Shown: positions 7,744 to 18,200 of the stretch, piece after piece
How the letters are laid out: the number at the start of each line of letters is the position of its first letter
Position numbering within the stretch: the first letter of the stretch is position 1
Assembly: GCF_039548895.1 (NCBI RefSeq)
Contig: NZ_JBCLVG010000001.1
Reading direction: 5' to 3' (one strand)
DNA: 64,000 nt
Source: Orlajensenia stereocauli
GTDB lineage: Bacteria > Actinomycetota > Actinomycetes > Actinomycetales > Microbacteriaceae
Notes under the pieces: generated by a model
The model's database searches: none
The model's input: only the letters and a program-made list of their open reading frames with translations
Told to the model about the DNA's origin: nothing
Translations under genes and position numbers: made by a program

Positions 7744-10563
7744 TCAGCTGACCGACGTCTGCCGGGGTTCCCGACGCCGCCTGACGAGCGCCAGGATGCC
7801 GACGGCGAGCAGGGATCCGACAGCTCCCACCACGCTCACGGCGATTCCCTCGCTGAATCCCGGTGTGCGGTACGTCAGTTCGACAGTGTGACTTCCTGCG
7901 GGCACATGGACGGCGCCGGCAGCATGATCGGCCGCCACGATGTCGACCCGGACGCCGTCGACCGACGCCGTCCAACCCGGGCGACGCAGCGAATCCTCGA
8001 CGAGGAGCCAGCCGGATCCCGTCGCATCCACGGAGAATCGCATGCTGTCGTCGTCGGAATCGTCCTCCTCGATGCTCGCCGTCGATGCGGTATCGGTCGG
8101 TCGGACATCCTCCTCGGTGTCGAGGACGACCGCGTCGGCAGGGACCGCTCCGTCCGCGAGGGCTTCCACACGATCGTCTGCGTCGGCGATGACGATCGAG
8201 GATGACGCCCAGCGCACCCGTTCCAGTGCCGTCGTTCGTTCGTAGACGGTGGCATCGCCCGCCTGCGCCGTCCGGATCCCGTCGCCGGTCACGGGACGGA
8301 CGACCCCGATGGCCAGGGTGCCGGCCGACGTGGCGACCGGCACAGGGCCGGAGATGCCGTCGAGCGTGAGCCGTGCCGTCCACCGGGTCGCGGCGGGGAT
8401 CGAGTCTCCCGCGATGGCGACGTTTCGAGGACCCGTGAACTGCGGCACCCACGTGGTCGTCGAGGCCAGAACGGCACCATCGACGTCAAGGATGTCGACC
8501 CGCACGTCCACCCCCGCGTCGCCGGAGGCGAGCCCTGATGCGTCGAAGGACAGGCCGCGGATCGGGCCGGCGTACACGGCGGACTCGATTCCGGCGCCGG
8601 AATCGACGGCGACCGCGCCGTCGGCGGGAAGCGGCTCGGTCATCGCTCCGATCGCTGCGACAGCAGGCGGCACCACGAGGTAGCGAACACCGAGTCGATC
8701 GAGTATCGGCGATCGCGAACTCACCGGAAGCCCCTCACTCGTCATCGTGGAGTAGGTCGCAGACTTGAAGATGTCGGGATCCACAGCCGTCAGGAGGTCC
8801 TTCCACGCGACGGTGTGGAAGCCGTGGCCGTCGACCGATCGCAACCCGTACGCGGTGTTCGACCCGGGCATCATCGCCTGGTCCACGGTCGCGAAGCGAT
8901 CGTCGCCGAGTTCCTCCTCCAGGAAGTCGTGCGTGCTGGTGGACGGGTAGAAGGTCTCGCTCGGCGATGTCGGCCACCAGATGGACGTGACGTAGAGCGC
9001 CGGCGACACGACGAGGAGCGGCAGCATGATGCCCGCGACGACCACCGACCATCGCGCCGCCGTGAGCCACACCAGCGCAACGAGCACAACGGCCAGGACG
9101 GCGCACGCCGCGATCGCACCCACCTCGGGCCGCAACCGATCGAGCCGATCGACTGGGACTGCGCGATAGGCGCCGATCACGAGGATCACGGCGGCCACCG
9201 CGACCGCGGCGACGACGACGACGCGGACGATCGCCGCCGCCAGAGCGGCTCGGCTCCGTCGCGCGAGGCGCACCTCCACCCTGAGGGGCACGGGATCGAG
9301 CAGCGCGGACAGGCCCATCGCTGCCAGGACGGCCGCGAAGAAGCCGATCATGACCCGCAGTCGGCCAATGTAGTTGTTCGAGAAGATCGGGAGTTCCTGA
9401 ACGATGGCCAGCAGGATCCCGCCGGCGTAGGTCAGCGCGATCGAGATGAGCAGGGCCCAGACCAGGTAGGTGCGACCGCTCAGGCGCGACCGCGTCCTCG
9501 GTCGCACCAGGATCGCCGCGGCCATCAGAACGAGGGTCGCAGCGCCGAGGTAGGAGAAAGCCTCGACACGATGCTCCGGAACCCAGATCCCGACCGGTTC
9601 CGGTCCTCCGTTGATATCGGGGATGAGCACGGATGCGAGCTCCGACCAGGCGAGATGCCTCATCGGATTCTGCTCGCGCACGTCGAAGTCCAGAACCGAC
9701 AGGGCATTGATCGCGAACGGGATCATCTGCCACGCCGCCAGAAGGCCACCCACCACGATGCCGCCCACGGCGACGCCGGCGGCCGCGAGAACCGGTCGCA
9801 CGCGTCGATGGGTGGTGATCGATCGCACGAGGAACCAGGCGCCGGCAGCGTAGAGGGCGTAGCCCGTGATAGCGGGGAAACCGCCGAGCAGCATGGCCGC
9901 CACGATGGGCCCGATGATGAGAAGGTCGACGGCCCGGGGCCGCACGGCCACCCGGTCCACCGCCCAGAACAGAAGCGGGATGAATGCGGCCACGCGGGTC
10001 TGTGGCCAGTTCGTCCAGGCGATCATGAAACCGCTCGAGGCGAAGACGAGGCTGGCCAGAGGCCACGCAGCCCGGTGGACGCCAAGCCGACGGAGGAGGA
10101 GGCACATCCCAGCCGTGAGCGCGACGATCTCGAGCAGCTTGACGTAGCCGGCCGCCATCATCGGGGGGAGAACCCACCACGGAAGCGAGAGCGGTGAGTA
10201 CGCGCCGGAGTTCGGCAGTCCCCCGAGCTCGCTGCCTCCGGCGACGAACGGGTTCCACTCGGCGAGCGACCCGGCCCGTGCCGTGTCGACCAGCAGCATC
10301 ACCTGCGGAGCCGCCGAGTCGACGGTGTCGCCGAAGAATGGAACCAGCAGCGGATTGGTGTCGCCCGTTGCCGACGCCCACGGAGCGAACGAGGCGAACA
10401 TCCTCGTGTCCAGGAACGAGCCGATGCCGAGCAGCGGCGTGCCGATGCTCACCAGTGTGAAGACGACCAGGGCCGCCCAGGAGACCACGCCCACCACGCC
10501 GGCGCCAGAAACGTGTCGGCGCAGGGTGGCGGCACCTGGCGCACGGGAACGCAGTGACGTCAC
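7744..10563 (-). CDS. Large YfhO-like multi-spanning membrane protein
   Basis: 939 residues. A first segment (VVSWAALVVFTLVSIG) is followed by a long outside loop with LDTRMFASFAPW and WNPFVAGGSELGG, then about a dozen membrane segments to residue 500. A large extracellular beta-rich domain (about 540-895) and a last membrane segment (VSVVGAVGSLLAVGILALV) come before an RRRRE anchor. This layout is that of the bacterial YfhO family, GT-C-like proteins implicated in glycosylating wall or lipoteichoic polymers with lipid-linked sugars. The GTG start at 10563 has an AGAGGTG ribosome site. The protein probably decorates the glycan outside the cell; its sugar is unknown. Confidence 0.8.
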   Translation of the reverse strand: MTSLRSRAPGAATLRRHVSGAGVVGVVSWAALVVFTLVSIGTPLLGIGSFLDTRMFASFAPWASATGDTNPLLVPFFGDTVDSAAPQVMLLVDTARAGSLAEWNPFVAGGSELGGLPNSGAYSPLSLPWWVLPPMMAAGYVKLLEIVALTAGMCLLLRRLGVHRAAWPLASLVFASSGFMIAWTNWPQTRVAAFIPLLFWAVDRVAVRPRAVDLLIIGPIVAAMLLGGFPAITGYALYAAGAWFLVRSITTHRRVRPVLAAAGVAVGGIVVGGLLAAWQMIPFAINALSVLDFDVREQNPMRHLAWSELASVLIPDINGGPEPVGIWVPEHRVEAFSYLGAATLVLMAAAILVRPRTRSRLSGRTYLVWALLISIALTYAGGILLAIVQELPIFSNNYIGRLRVMIGFFAAVLAAMGLSALLDPVPLRVEVRLARRSRAALAAAIVRVVVVAAVAVAAVILVIGAYRAVPVDRLDRLRPEVGAIAACAVLAVVLVALVWLTAARWSVVVAGIMLPLLVVSPALYVTSIWWPTSPSETFYPSTSTHDFLEEELGDDRFATVDQAMMPGSNTAYGLRSVDGHGFHTVAWKDLLTAVDPDIFKSATYSTMTSEGLPVSSRSPILDRLGVRYLVVPPAVAAIGAMTEPLPADGAVAVDSGAGIESAVYAGPIRGLSFDASGLASGDAGVDVRVDILDVDGAVLASTTTWVPQFTGPRNVAIAGDSIPAATRWTARLTLDGISGPVPVATSAGTLAIGVVRPVTGDGIRTAQAGDATVYERTTALERVRWASSSIVIADADDRVEALADGAVPADAVVLDTEEDVRPTDTASTASIEEDDSDDDSMRFSVDATGSGWLLVEDSLRRPGWTASVDGVRVDIVAADHAAGAVHVPAGSHTVELTYRTPGFSEGIAVSVVGAVGSLLAVGILALVRRRREPRQTSVS

Positions 10564-10695
10564 GACTGCACACCTCTTCCACGTCCCCCGGCCGACAGTC
10601 GATTATCACCCACGTGGCCGCAGACCCGGCACGAGCGCGGCGGCTGCCGAGATATCCTTGTGCTTTGCCTGTTTCTCCTCCCGTCGAAAGCCTTC

Positions 10696-11637
10696 ATGAA
10701 ACTCTTCGTCCAGATCCCCTGCTTCAACGAGGAGGGGACGCTGCCGCTCGTCCTCGAGTCCATTCCGAGGCAGGTCGACGGCATCGACGACATCCAGATC
10801 ATGATCATCGATGACGGCTCGACGGACCGCACGGTCGAGGTCGCGCGGGCGCACGGCGTGACCCACATCGTGCGGCATCGCCGAAACATGGGCCTGGCGC
10901 AGTCCTTCGCCGACGGCATCGACTACGCCCTCCGCCACGGTGCAGACATCGTCGTGAACACCGACGGCGACAACCAGTACCCGCAGGCTCGGATCGGCGA
11001 CCTCGTCCAGCCCATCCTCGCGGGCACGGCGGAGATCGTCATCGCCGACCGGCAGACTGCCAAGATCGAGCACTTCTCGGGCTTCAAGAAGTTGATGCAG
11101 CGCTTCGGGAGCTGGGTCGTCAACCGAGCCGCGGGCACGGACCTGCCGGATGCGCCGAGCGGGTTCCGCGCCTACTCGAAGTACTCGTTGATCCGCCTCA
11201 ACGTGGTGACCCGCTTCAGCTACACGATGGAGACCATCATCCAGGCCGGGTACAAGCGGCTGGCCATCACCAGCATCCCGGTCGAGACGAACGCGAAGAC
11301 GCGCGAGTCTCGACTCTTCAAGAACATCTGGCAGCACATGGTCATGTCGGGTTCGGCGATAGTCCGGGCGTACCTCATGTACCGGCCCTACGTCATCTTC
11401 GCGGGGCTCGGGATCATCTTCGGGATCGCCGCTTTCATCCCCTTCGTGCGGTACGTGGTGCTCCTGTCCGTCGAGGAGCCCGGTGACCACATCCAATCCC
11501 TCCTCATCGGGGCCATTCTCGCCACAGGCTCGCTCCTGGCCTTCGCGCTCGGCGTGATCGCCGACCTGACGCGCATCAACCGCTCGCTTCACGAGGACAC
11601 GCTCGAGCTCATCAAGTCCCAGCGGTATGGCCAGTAG
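10696..11637 (+). CDS. Polyprenyl-phosphate glycosyltransferase, GT2 with two membrane segments (DPM/GtrB-like)
   Basis: 313 residues starting MKLFVQIPCFNEEGTL. The GT-A domain has the metal/nucleotide motifs IIDDGSTDRT and NTDGDNQYP and the QADx-type block RAYSKYSL. Two C-terminal hydrophobic helices (VIFAGLGIIFGIAAFIPF and SLLIGAILATGSLLAFALG) anchor it. Enzymes of this type transfer a sugar to undecaprenyl/polyprenyl phosphate on the inner face, feeding GT-C enzymes outside. An upstream in-frame TTG at 10660 is possible but lies in a TATCCT -10-like region. The ORF overlaps the next gene by 11 bp, suggesting that the lipid-linked sugar is flipped by that product. Confidence 0.88.
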   Translation: MKLFVQIPCFNEEGTLPLVLESIPRQVDGIDDIQIMIIDDGSTDRTVEVARAHGVTHIVRHRRNMGLAQSFADGIDYALRHGADIVVNTDGDNQYPQARIGDLVQPILAGTAEIVIADRQTAKIEHFSGFKKLMQRFGSWVVNRAAGTDLPDAPSGFRAYSKYSLIRLNVVTRFSYTMETIIQAGYKRLAITSIPVETNAKTRESRLFKNIWQHMVMSGSAIVRAYLMYRPYVIFAGLGIIFGIAAFIPFVRYVVLLSVEEPGDHIQSLLIGAILATGSLLAFALGVIADLTRINRSLHEDTLELIKSQRYGQ

Positions 11638-12553
11638 ATTCGCCGAACGCCTCCGGGCGCGGGCGACGGCGTTCACCACGTCCAGGCCGGTGCGCTGGGT
11701 CAACGCCCACCGACGCGTGCTCGCGATCGTCGTGCTCAGCTCCTTCTTCGCCTTCCTGGTCGTCTACCTGGCGCTCAACCCCGGGCTGCTGGTGCAGGCC
11801 TTCTCCATCGGTTGGCTGAACATCTCGATCCTGCTGGCGCTCTACCTGCTGATCGTGACGACGCACTTCGGCGTGCTGGAGACCACCATCAGGCTCAGCA
11901 GCAATCGTCTCCCCTACCGTGAGGGCTTCCTCCTCACCGTGTACTCGACGGTGTCGAACTTCTTCGGCCCCCTGCAGAGCGGGCCCGGCATCCGTGCGGT
12001 GTACCTGAAAGGCCGCATCGGGATGCGGTTCCGCGACTACACCTATGCGACGCTGTACTACTTCGGCGCGTTCGCCGTCATCAACGGCTCGCTGCTGTTC
12101 GCCAACACCGCCCCCTGGATCACCGTCGCGGGACTCGTGGTCGGGGCGGCGATCGTCTGGGGAACCGCGTGGAAGGCCGGCATCCTGGACCGCTGGGTCT
12201 GGGTGGCCGCCCTCGGCGTCGTCGTGGTGGTGCAGGTGCTCCTGATGACCATCGTCTACTTCGTCGAGATCAACGCCGTCTCCGACGCGAGCTACACCTT
12301 CGCGCAGGCCCTGTCGTACTCGGGCTCAGCGAACCTGTCGTTGTTCGTCTCGGTCACGCCGGGCGCGATCGGCATCCGCGAGGGATTCCTGGTCTTCGCC
12401 CACTCGCTCCACCAGGTGCCGCTGGACACGATCGTGGCCGCCGGGATCGTCGATCGAGCCTTCTACGCCGTCTTCCTCGGTGCGCTATTCGGCGTCTCGA
12501 GCCTGTTCCACCTGCGCGGGATCTTCCGGAAGGATGACGCGACCGAGGAGTGA
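11627..12553 (+). CDS. UPF0104/lysylphosphatidylglycerol-synthase-TM family membrane protein
   Basis: 308 residues with about seven membrane segments, beginning after a basic N-terminus (for example VLAIVVLSSFFAFLVVYLA and ISILLALYLLIV). The family block VTPGAIGIREGFLVFAHSL is present near the C-terminus, as in AglD/YbhN-type proteins. These often stand next to GtrB-like glycosyltransferases and are thought to act in lipid-linked sugar handling or flipping. The ATG overlaps the upstream gene by 11 bp. The last 69 bp overlap, in antisense, the end of the glycosyltransferase gene on the other strand. The transport role is inferred from context. Confidence 0.8.
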   Translation: MASRFAERLRARATAFTTSRPVRWVNAHRRVLAIVVLSSFFAFLVVYLALNPGLLVQAFSIGWLNISILLALYLLIVTTHFGVLETTIRLSSNRLPYREGFLLTVYSTVSNFFGPLQSGPGIRAVYLKGRIGMRFRDYTYATLYYFGAFAVINGSLLFANTAPWITVAGLVVGAAIVWGTAWKAGILDRWVWVAALGVVVVVQVLLMTIVYFVEINAVSDASYTFAQALSYSGSANLSLFVSVTPGAIGIREGFLVFAHSLHQVPLDTIVAAGIVDRAFYAVFLGALFGVSSLFHLRGIFRKDDATEE

Positions 12554-13618
12554 TGCGACGTCGGCGTTGCTGAACCGCTCCTCGTAGAGGACTCGTCCGG
12601 ACGATCCGATGGCCGTCAGCTCATCACGATGGACGCTCGCCCAGGCGATCTCCGCGGCCAGTGCCGCCCCGTCGCCGCGTCGCACGATGAGCGCGTCACC
12701 ACGATGCGAGAACACGTGGCTCTCGAGGTTCTCGCCGATGACCGTGGGGAGAGCGCTCGCGAGGAACTGGTAGGTCTTGCCGGTGATGACGAACCGCGAT
12801 TGCACTGTGACGCCGAACGGCCCCCCGAGCATGAGATCGCTGCGCGAGAACAGCGCTGGCAGCTCCGCGTAGTCCACCCATTCCGTGTAGTCGATCCTGG
12901 CGCCGGCCTCGACCGCTCGCCGGATCGCCTCCATCGTCTCCTCGTCGCCTCCGACGAGATGGAACCTGATGCCCTCGTCGGCCGCGAGGCGAACCGCCGC
13001 GTCCAGGACCACGTCGACGCCGTGCAGGGGAAGCATCGAGCCGTAGTAGAGGACCGTGAACACCCCGGCGCTGCGCGCCGTCGTCGACCCGGGAGAGAAG
13101 TGCTCCTCGTCCGTCGACACGGGGATCGCATGGAAGAGCCCTCGTGACAGGCCCATGAGCGATGCGGAGTAGGCGGCGTGCGACTCGGTGTCGGCCAGGA
13201 CGCCGGCGGTGCGGCGCATCATCATCCGGAAGACCTGCCTCAGCAGCCGGGCCGGGAGCGACCGCTCCCCGAAGTGGTGGTGCTCGTGGACGAACCATTC
13301 GACCGGGTTGATGAACTCGTCGTAGTAGACGGGCCGTCGTCCGGCGAGCAGCAGTACGACCGGCAGGATCTCGTAGCCGCGGAATGTGACGAGGTACGCG
13401 TCGGGCCGCGCGCGGCGCAGGCGCCACAGCTGTGCGGCGACCTGGCCGTAGCGACGCAGCCCCCGCGCGCTGTTCTTGACGACGGTCACGGTCGAGAACC
13501 GACCGGACTGCTCAGCTGCCGCGCGGAGCGTGATCGCCCTGACGTAGTCCGGATGCCTGTAGCAGGTGACGATCGCGAGGGAGGGCCGCCCCTTCCCGTC
13601 ACCTGCCACGGGCGTCAC
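12485..13618 (-). CDS. Glycosyltransferase family 4 (GT-B fold)
   Basis: 377 residues from a GTG overlapping the stop of the ABC ATPase gene (GTGA), so it is the third gene of the second exporter operon. The N-terminal half contains LAIVTCYRHPDYVRA, YDEFINPVEWFVHEH and VLADTESHAAYSA. The C-terminal donor domain shows VLYYGSMLPLHGVDVVLDAA, HLVGGDEE and the QFLASALPTVIGEN loop with the downstream ALIVRRGDG acidic/basic pattern of GT4. It is predicted cytoplasmic. The last 23 codons are antisense to the end of the plus-strand UPF0104 gene. The linked substrate is unknown; its operon position points to the polymer moved by the second exporter. Confidence 0.87.
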   Translation of the reverse strand: MTPVAGDGKGRPSLAIVTCYRHPDYVRAITLRAAAEQSGRFSTVTVVKNSARGLRRYGQVAAQLWRLRRARPDAYLVTFRGYEILPVVLLLAGRRPVYYDEFINPVEWFVHEHHHFGERSLPARLLRQVFRMMMRRTAGVLADTESHAAYSASLMGLSRGLFHAIPVSTDEEHFSPGSTTARSAGVFTVLYYGSMLPLHGVDVVLDAAVRLAADEGIRFHLVGGDEETMEAIRRAVEAGARIDYTEWVDYAELPALFSRSDLMLGGPFGVTVQSRFVITGKTYQFLASALPTVIGENLESHVFSHRGDALIVRRGDGAALAAEIAWASVHRDELTAIGSSGRVLYEERFSNADVASLLGRVILPEDPAQVEQARDAE

Positions 13619-14343
13619 GGCTGGCGCGCGCGGTACTTCGCGATGACATCCGGCGCGTCTCCGACGGCCTTGAGGTCGCCGTGGTGCAGCCAGGCGAGCT
13701 TGTCGCACATCTGTTGCATGGTTCCCATGCTGTGACTCACGACCACGACCGTCTTTCCCTGCTTCTTGAAATCCGCGAACTTCTGGCGGCACTTCGCCTG
13801 GAACGCCTCGTCCCCGACGGCCAGAACCTCATCGACGAGCAGGACGTCGGGATCCACGTTGATGGCCACCGAGAACCCCAACCGCACGTACATGCCGGAG
13901 GAGTAGTTCTTCACGGGCTGGTCGATGAACTCCTCAACGCCCGAGAAGTCGACGATCTCATCGAAACGCTGGGTGATCTCCTTCTTGCTCATCCCCAGGA
14001 TCGACCCGTTCAGGAACACGTTCTCGCGACCGGACAGTTCGGGGTGGAACCCCGACCCGACCTCCAGCAGCGCCGCCAGGCGTCCGTCCGTCGTGATGGT
14101 GCCCGTCTCCGGATGCAGGATCTTGGCCACGCACTTGAGCAGCGTCGACTTGCCGGATCCGTTGTCGCCGATCAGTCCGAAGGTCGAGCCGTGCGGGATC
14201 TCGAGCGACACGTTCCGCAGCGCCCAGAAGTCGGTGTGCGAGGAGATGCGCCCCCGCATGATGGCGGACTTCAGGCTCTGATTGCGCTCCTTGTACATGC
14301 GGAAGCTCTTGGAGACGTCGTCGATGACGACAGCCTCGCTCAC
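13615..14343 (-). CDS. ABC transporter ATPase, polysaccharide export, short form (second exporter)
   Basis: 242 residues, start GTG overlapping the permease stop by 4 bp. Walker A GDNGSGKST is at 59-67, the signature region is LSGRENVFLNGS and Walker B is LLVDEVLAVGDEAFQ, with the H-loop VVVSHSMGTM. It is a TagH/RfbB-type exporter ATPase that ends soon after the ATPase fold and lacks the C-terminal glycan-binding domain of the 5649-6884 protein. By family knowledge such short ATPases export polymers whose length is not read through a terminal modification. It forms a compact operon with the permease upstream and a GT4 gene downstream. Confidence 0.93.
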   Translation of the reverse strand: MSEAVVIDDVSKSFRMYKERNQSLKSAIMRGRISSHTDFWALRNVSLEIPHGSTFGLIGDNGSGKSTLLKCVAKILHPETGTITTDGRLAALLEVGSGFHPELSGRENVFLNGSILGMSKKEITQRFDEIVDFSGVEEFIDQPVKNYSSGMYVRLGFSVAINVDPDVLLVDEVLAVGDEAFQAKCRQKFADFKKQGKTVVVVSHSMGTMQQMCDKLAWLHHGDLKAVGDAPDVIAKYRARQP

Positions 14344-15173
14344 AGGAGCTCCGCCAGCTTGCGGGAGTGGCGCGAGAAGACGAGGTAGCCGACGACCAGC
14401 GAGATGATGGCCGCCACCACGCAGAAGAGCATGTCGTTCACGAGCGGCATGCGGTTGTCGTAGAGGAGATTGCGGAAGACACTGACGAAACGCTCCATGG
14501 GATTGAGTCGATAGAGGCTGAGGATCGTCACGTCTCCGAAGAGCGGACCGATCGCGTCGGACTGCGACGACACCAGCTGGATGGGGTAGATGATCGGCGT
14601 CAGGTACATCCACATCTGAAGCACGATGCTCATGAGGTACTGCGTGTCTCGGAAGAACACGTTCGCGATCGATAACATGAGGGCGAGCCCGACGGCGAAG
14701 GCGGCGAGGACGGCCATGAAGACGATCACGAGCGGCAGCCACGGCAGCACGAAGGAGCCGAAGATCATGAGGGCGACGACGAGCACCACCATCTCGAACG
14801 CCCAGTTGTACGCTGCTGCTGCCGCGGTCGAGAAGACCAGCACCATACGCGGGAAGTAGACCTTCTTGATCAGCCCGGCATGACTGAGAAGTGTTCCCAT
14901 ACCGCCGGTGACGACGGCCGTGAAGAACGTCCACGGCAATAGACCCGACAGGAGCCACAGCGGGAAGACGTCCAGACCGGACGGGTCACCGGGAAGCGGG
15001 TTGACCCGCAGGATGAATCCGAAGACGATCGTGTAGATCACCATCGCGGCCAGCGGGTTGATGAGGGACCACAACTGCCCGAGGATCGTACGCTTGTACT
15101 TTCCCTTGATCTCCCGCTGAGCCATGTTGATGAAGAGCTCTCGCGAGTTCCTCATATCGGCTAAAACACTCAA
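14340..15173 (-). CDS. ABC-2 type polysaccharide export permease (second exporter)
   Basis: 277 residues with the family entry motif MAQREIKGKYKRTILGQLWS and six membrane helices (for example MVIYTIVFGFIL and VLVVALMIFGSFVL). FFRDTQYLMSIVLQMWMYLTPIIYP is the conserved C-terminal half block. The start is taken as the TTG at 15173, 11 bp after a GAGAG site; an in-frame ATG at 15155 has no ribosome site but is the alternative. It pairs with the ATPase it overlaps. The upstream gap 15174-15275 is AT-richer than its surroundings, with TAAACT on the minus strand at 15213-15218 as a weak -10 candidate. Confidence 0.92.
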   Translation of the reverse strand: MSVLADMRNSRELFINMAQREIKGKYKRTILGQLWSLINPLAAMVIYTIVFGFILRVNPLPGDPSGLDVFPLWLLSGLLPWTFFTAVVTGGMGTLLSHAGLIKKVYFPRMVLVFSTAAAAAYNWAFEMVVLVVALMIFGSFVLPWLPLVIVFMAVLAAFAVGLALMLSIANVFFRDTQYLMSIVLQMWMYLTPIIYPIQLVSSQSDAIGPLFGDVTILSLYRLNPMERFVSVFRNLLYDNRMPLVNDMLFCVVAAIISLVVGYLVFSRHSRKLAELL

Positions 15174-15275
15174 TCGCTTTTTCTACTCTCTTCGGGTGAC
15201 TGGAGCCGCAATAGTTTAGACCACAGTCTTTCGCGCGACGTTCAGGATCCCGGTCGGGTCCCCGTCGTACCGGAC

Positions 15276-18200
15276 TCAGGCCGGGTGAACTCGTTCCGCC
15301 TGCACGCCGCGGGGGTGCGCCGAACGGGCCAGGAGCACGTCGGTGAGCAGCGTCTCGGCCCGAGCTTCGAAACTGTGGTGGAGGCGCACGTGCTCGGAGG
15401 CCAGCATGACGTCGTCGGCGGAGGGCCAGGATGTGCGTTCGGCCACGTTGGCGGCGATGTCATCGGCCGAGCGGACGACGGTGACGAATCCCGCCAGATC
15501 GTCCGGCATCCCGTTGATCTCGTCCGACATCACCCGGGCGCCGGCTGCCAACGCGTCGAACACGCGATTGGAGAGGAAGCCGAGTGCCGCCATGTCAGGC
15601 CAGTGGTCGTTCAGCACCCAGGAGGAGCTGCGATAGAGCCTGGCGGCCTCGTCGGGGCTGACGCGCTCGGCGTGCACGAGGGCCGGGTCGATGCGACCGG
15701 CCCATCCCGGACCGTAGATCGCCGGCTCAACGCCGGAGTCCACGGCGAACTGGACGATCGGACGCTCGACACCTCTGGTGGATCCGACGAAGACGACCTC
15801 GTGGCCCGTGTCGGGCGAGCCCACAGCGGGGGTGAAGCGCGAACTGTTGGTGGCCTGCAGCAGGGGCGCGACGTGTTTGCCGAACTTGGCAGAAGCATGT
15901 GCAGCCCACAACTCGCTCGCCGCATAGACGAGGTCGAAAGACCTCACCTCCTCGGCGGTGACGAGCTCGGGGTGACTGATGATCCACAGCACATTCACGG
16001 CGCCGGGCTGGGGCACGACCACGTCGAGTCCGCGGAGGACGACGACCACGTCGTCCAGATGGCGGGCTGCACGCTCGTGCGCGTCCCGTCGATCGACGAC
16101 GACCTCCTGCCCGCTGGTCTCGAGCGCGCGCGCGAGATCGGCGGCGAAGAATGTGTCGCCCCAGAAATCACCTCTCGGACCCGCGTGGGCTGCGGTCTTG
16201 ATCGCCCAACGGAGTTGCGGCTGCCCCGCTCGTGCTCCGCTCTCGATCGTGCGCGGTGGGCGCACGACGACGGGACGGGAGTCAGCCACGCGCGCGGTCT
16301 GGTAGGAGTGCCCGGGATCCACGTGCGCGACGTCGAATCCGGCCGACGCGTAGCGCCACCTGTCGTCGATGCTGAGGGAGTCGGCCCAGCGCTCGAGGAA
16401 GATCTTGCGGTTCTGCTCGCCGCGGCGGAACCGGCCGGGCGACTTGCTCTCGTGGTGGTAGACGGTCGCGTCCCGCGCCACGACGAAGTGGCCGCCGCGC
16501 GTCTCCCCGAGCCGGAGGCAGAGGTCGACATCCTCGAACCCGTTCTCGAAGATGGTGTCGAAGCCTCGGGACTGCATCACGTCATCGGCGCGCATGGCCA
16601 TGCAGGCGGCGGTGATGGCCGCGAAGTCGTGGTCGCCCGCGCGGTCTACGTCCTCCCGCGGATGCCCGGCCAGGAAGTGCCATGGCAGCATCCGGGGCCC
16701 GCCGAACACGGTGCCTGCTGCCTGGATGGTGTCGTCGGGGTAGAGCAGCACGGGTTGGACACCCAGGACATCCGGATCCGCACGCAGGCGTTCCAGCAGC
16801 GGCTGGAGCCAGCCACTCGTGACCTCGGTGTCGTTGTTGAGGAACACGATGAACTCACCGGTCGACGCGGCGGCGGCGTAGTTCGAGGCGAGGGCGAAGT
16901 TGTGGTTCCGAGGAAGCCGATGGAAGCGGACCTGTGGGTGGGCACCCCAGAGACCCTGCAGGATCGCACCGACGGAGCGTCGGGACCCGTTGTCCACCAG
17001 GATCAACTCGAGATCGGTCTCTCCCGAGTTGGCCAGAACGGCCCGAACGGCGCGATCGGTCATCGCCCAGTCCTCGAAGATGGGCATGGCGATCGACACC
17101 CGATCATGGACCCGCTCGGCTGTGGGCCAGCTGATCAGGTTCTTCGCGATGACGACCTTCTCCCAGCCCTCCGGCTCTCGGCTGGTGATGCGGTCATGGG
17201 CGTTCGTGCCGTCGTTGTAGTCGGCGCCGATGAACGGGAGGAAATGCGGCGCCTCGATCTCGGCGAGACGGAGGATGAGGTCGTAGTCGACCCAGCGGCG
17301 GATGCCGACATCGAATCCACCGGCCTGTTTGATGAGCTCGACGTCGACGACCATGATGTTCAGGTCGATGGAGTTGCCGCCGTCGAGGAGGTGCTGGTGA
17401 TCGGTCGGGAGGCCCTGATAGAACACCACGCCGTTCGGCTGGTGCCGGGTCAGTGCCGTGAAGACGAACCGCGATCCCGATTCCTGCATGCCGGCGAGGG
17501 CCAGATCGAGGAAGTCCGGCATCCACGAATTGTCGGAGTCGAGGAAGGCGACAACATCGGCGTGGGCGTGCGCGACAGCGGTGTTGCGAGCCGCCGACAC
17601 ACCGAGCGCAGGCTGGCTGACCACGACGATGCGCGGATCGCGACTCGCCTCGCTCTCGATGACCGCGAGAGTGTCGTCGTCCGACCCATCGTCGACGATG
17701 ATCAGCTCCCAGTCGCCGCGCGTCTGCGCCTGCACGGAGCTGATGGCGTCCCCGATCATGCTGGCCCTGTTGCGCGCCGGCATGACGATCGAGACACTCG
17801 GGCGGGCTCCGGGCGCCGGGGGCGCACCCACCGCCGCCGAGCGGTGGGCCTGCGCCCACGCGACCGACAGCTGGGAATCCTCCGCCGTCAGTGGATGCTG
17901 CCGCGTGCGTTGGGCGGCGGACTGGGACGCGAACGCCTGAGCCCGCTCGATGGCCTTGCGACGTTCGACCCCCCAGGAGCCTGTCCTCCGTCGCGCCCGC
18001 TCGGATGCACTGATGGGCAACGGGGAGTCGTCGGTGGCGGTGGCGATGAAGTGCTGCAGGGCCCCGAGAGTGGACGGCGGGGTGATCCCCGACTCCACGC
18101 AGTAGGCGACGGTGTCGAACAGCGGGGAGGAACTCGTCAGGGGGAAGGGGATGTCGAACAGGACGCTGTAGATCGCCGGCCCGTCCTTCTTGGCGGCTGC

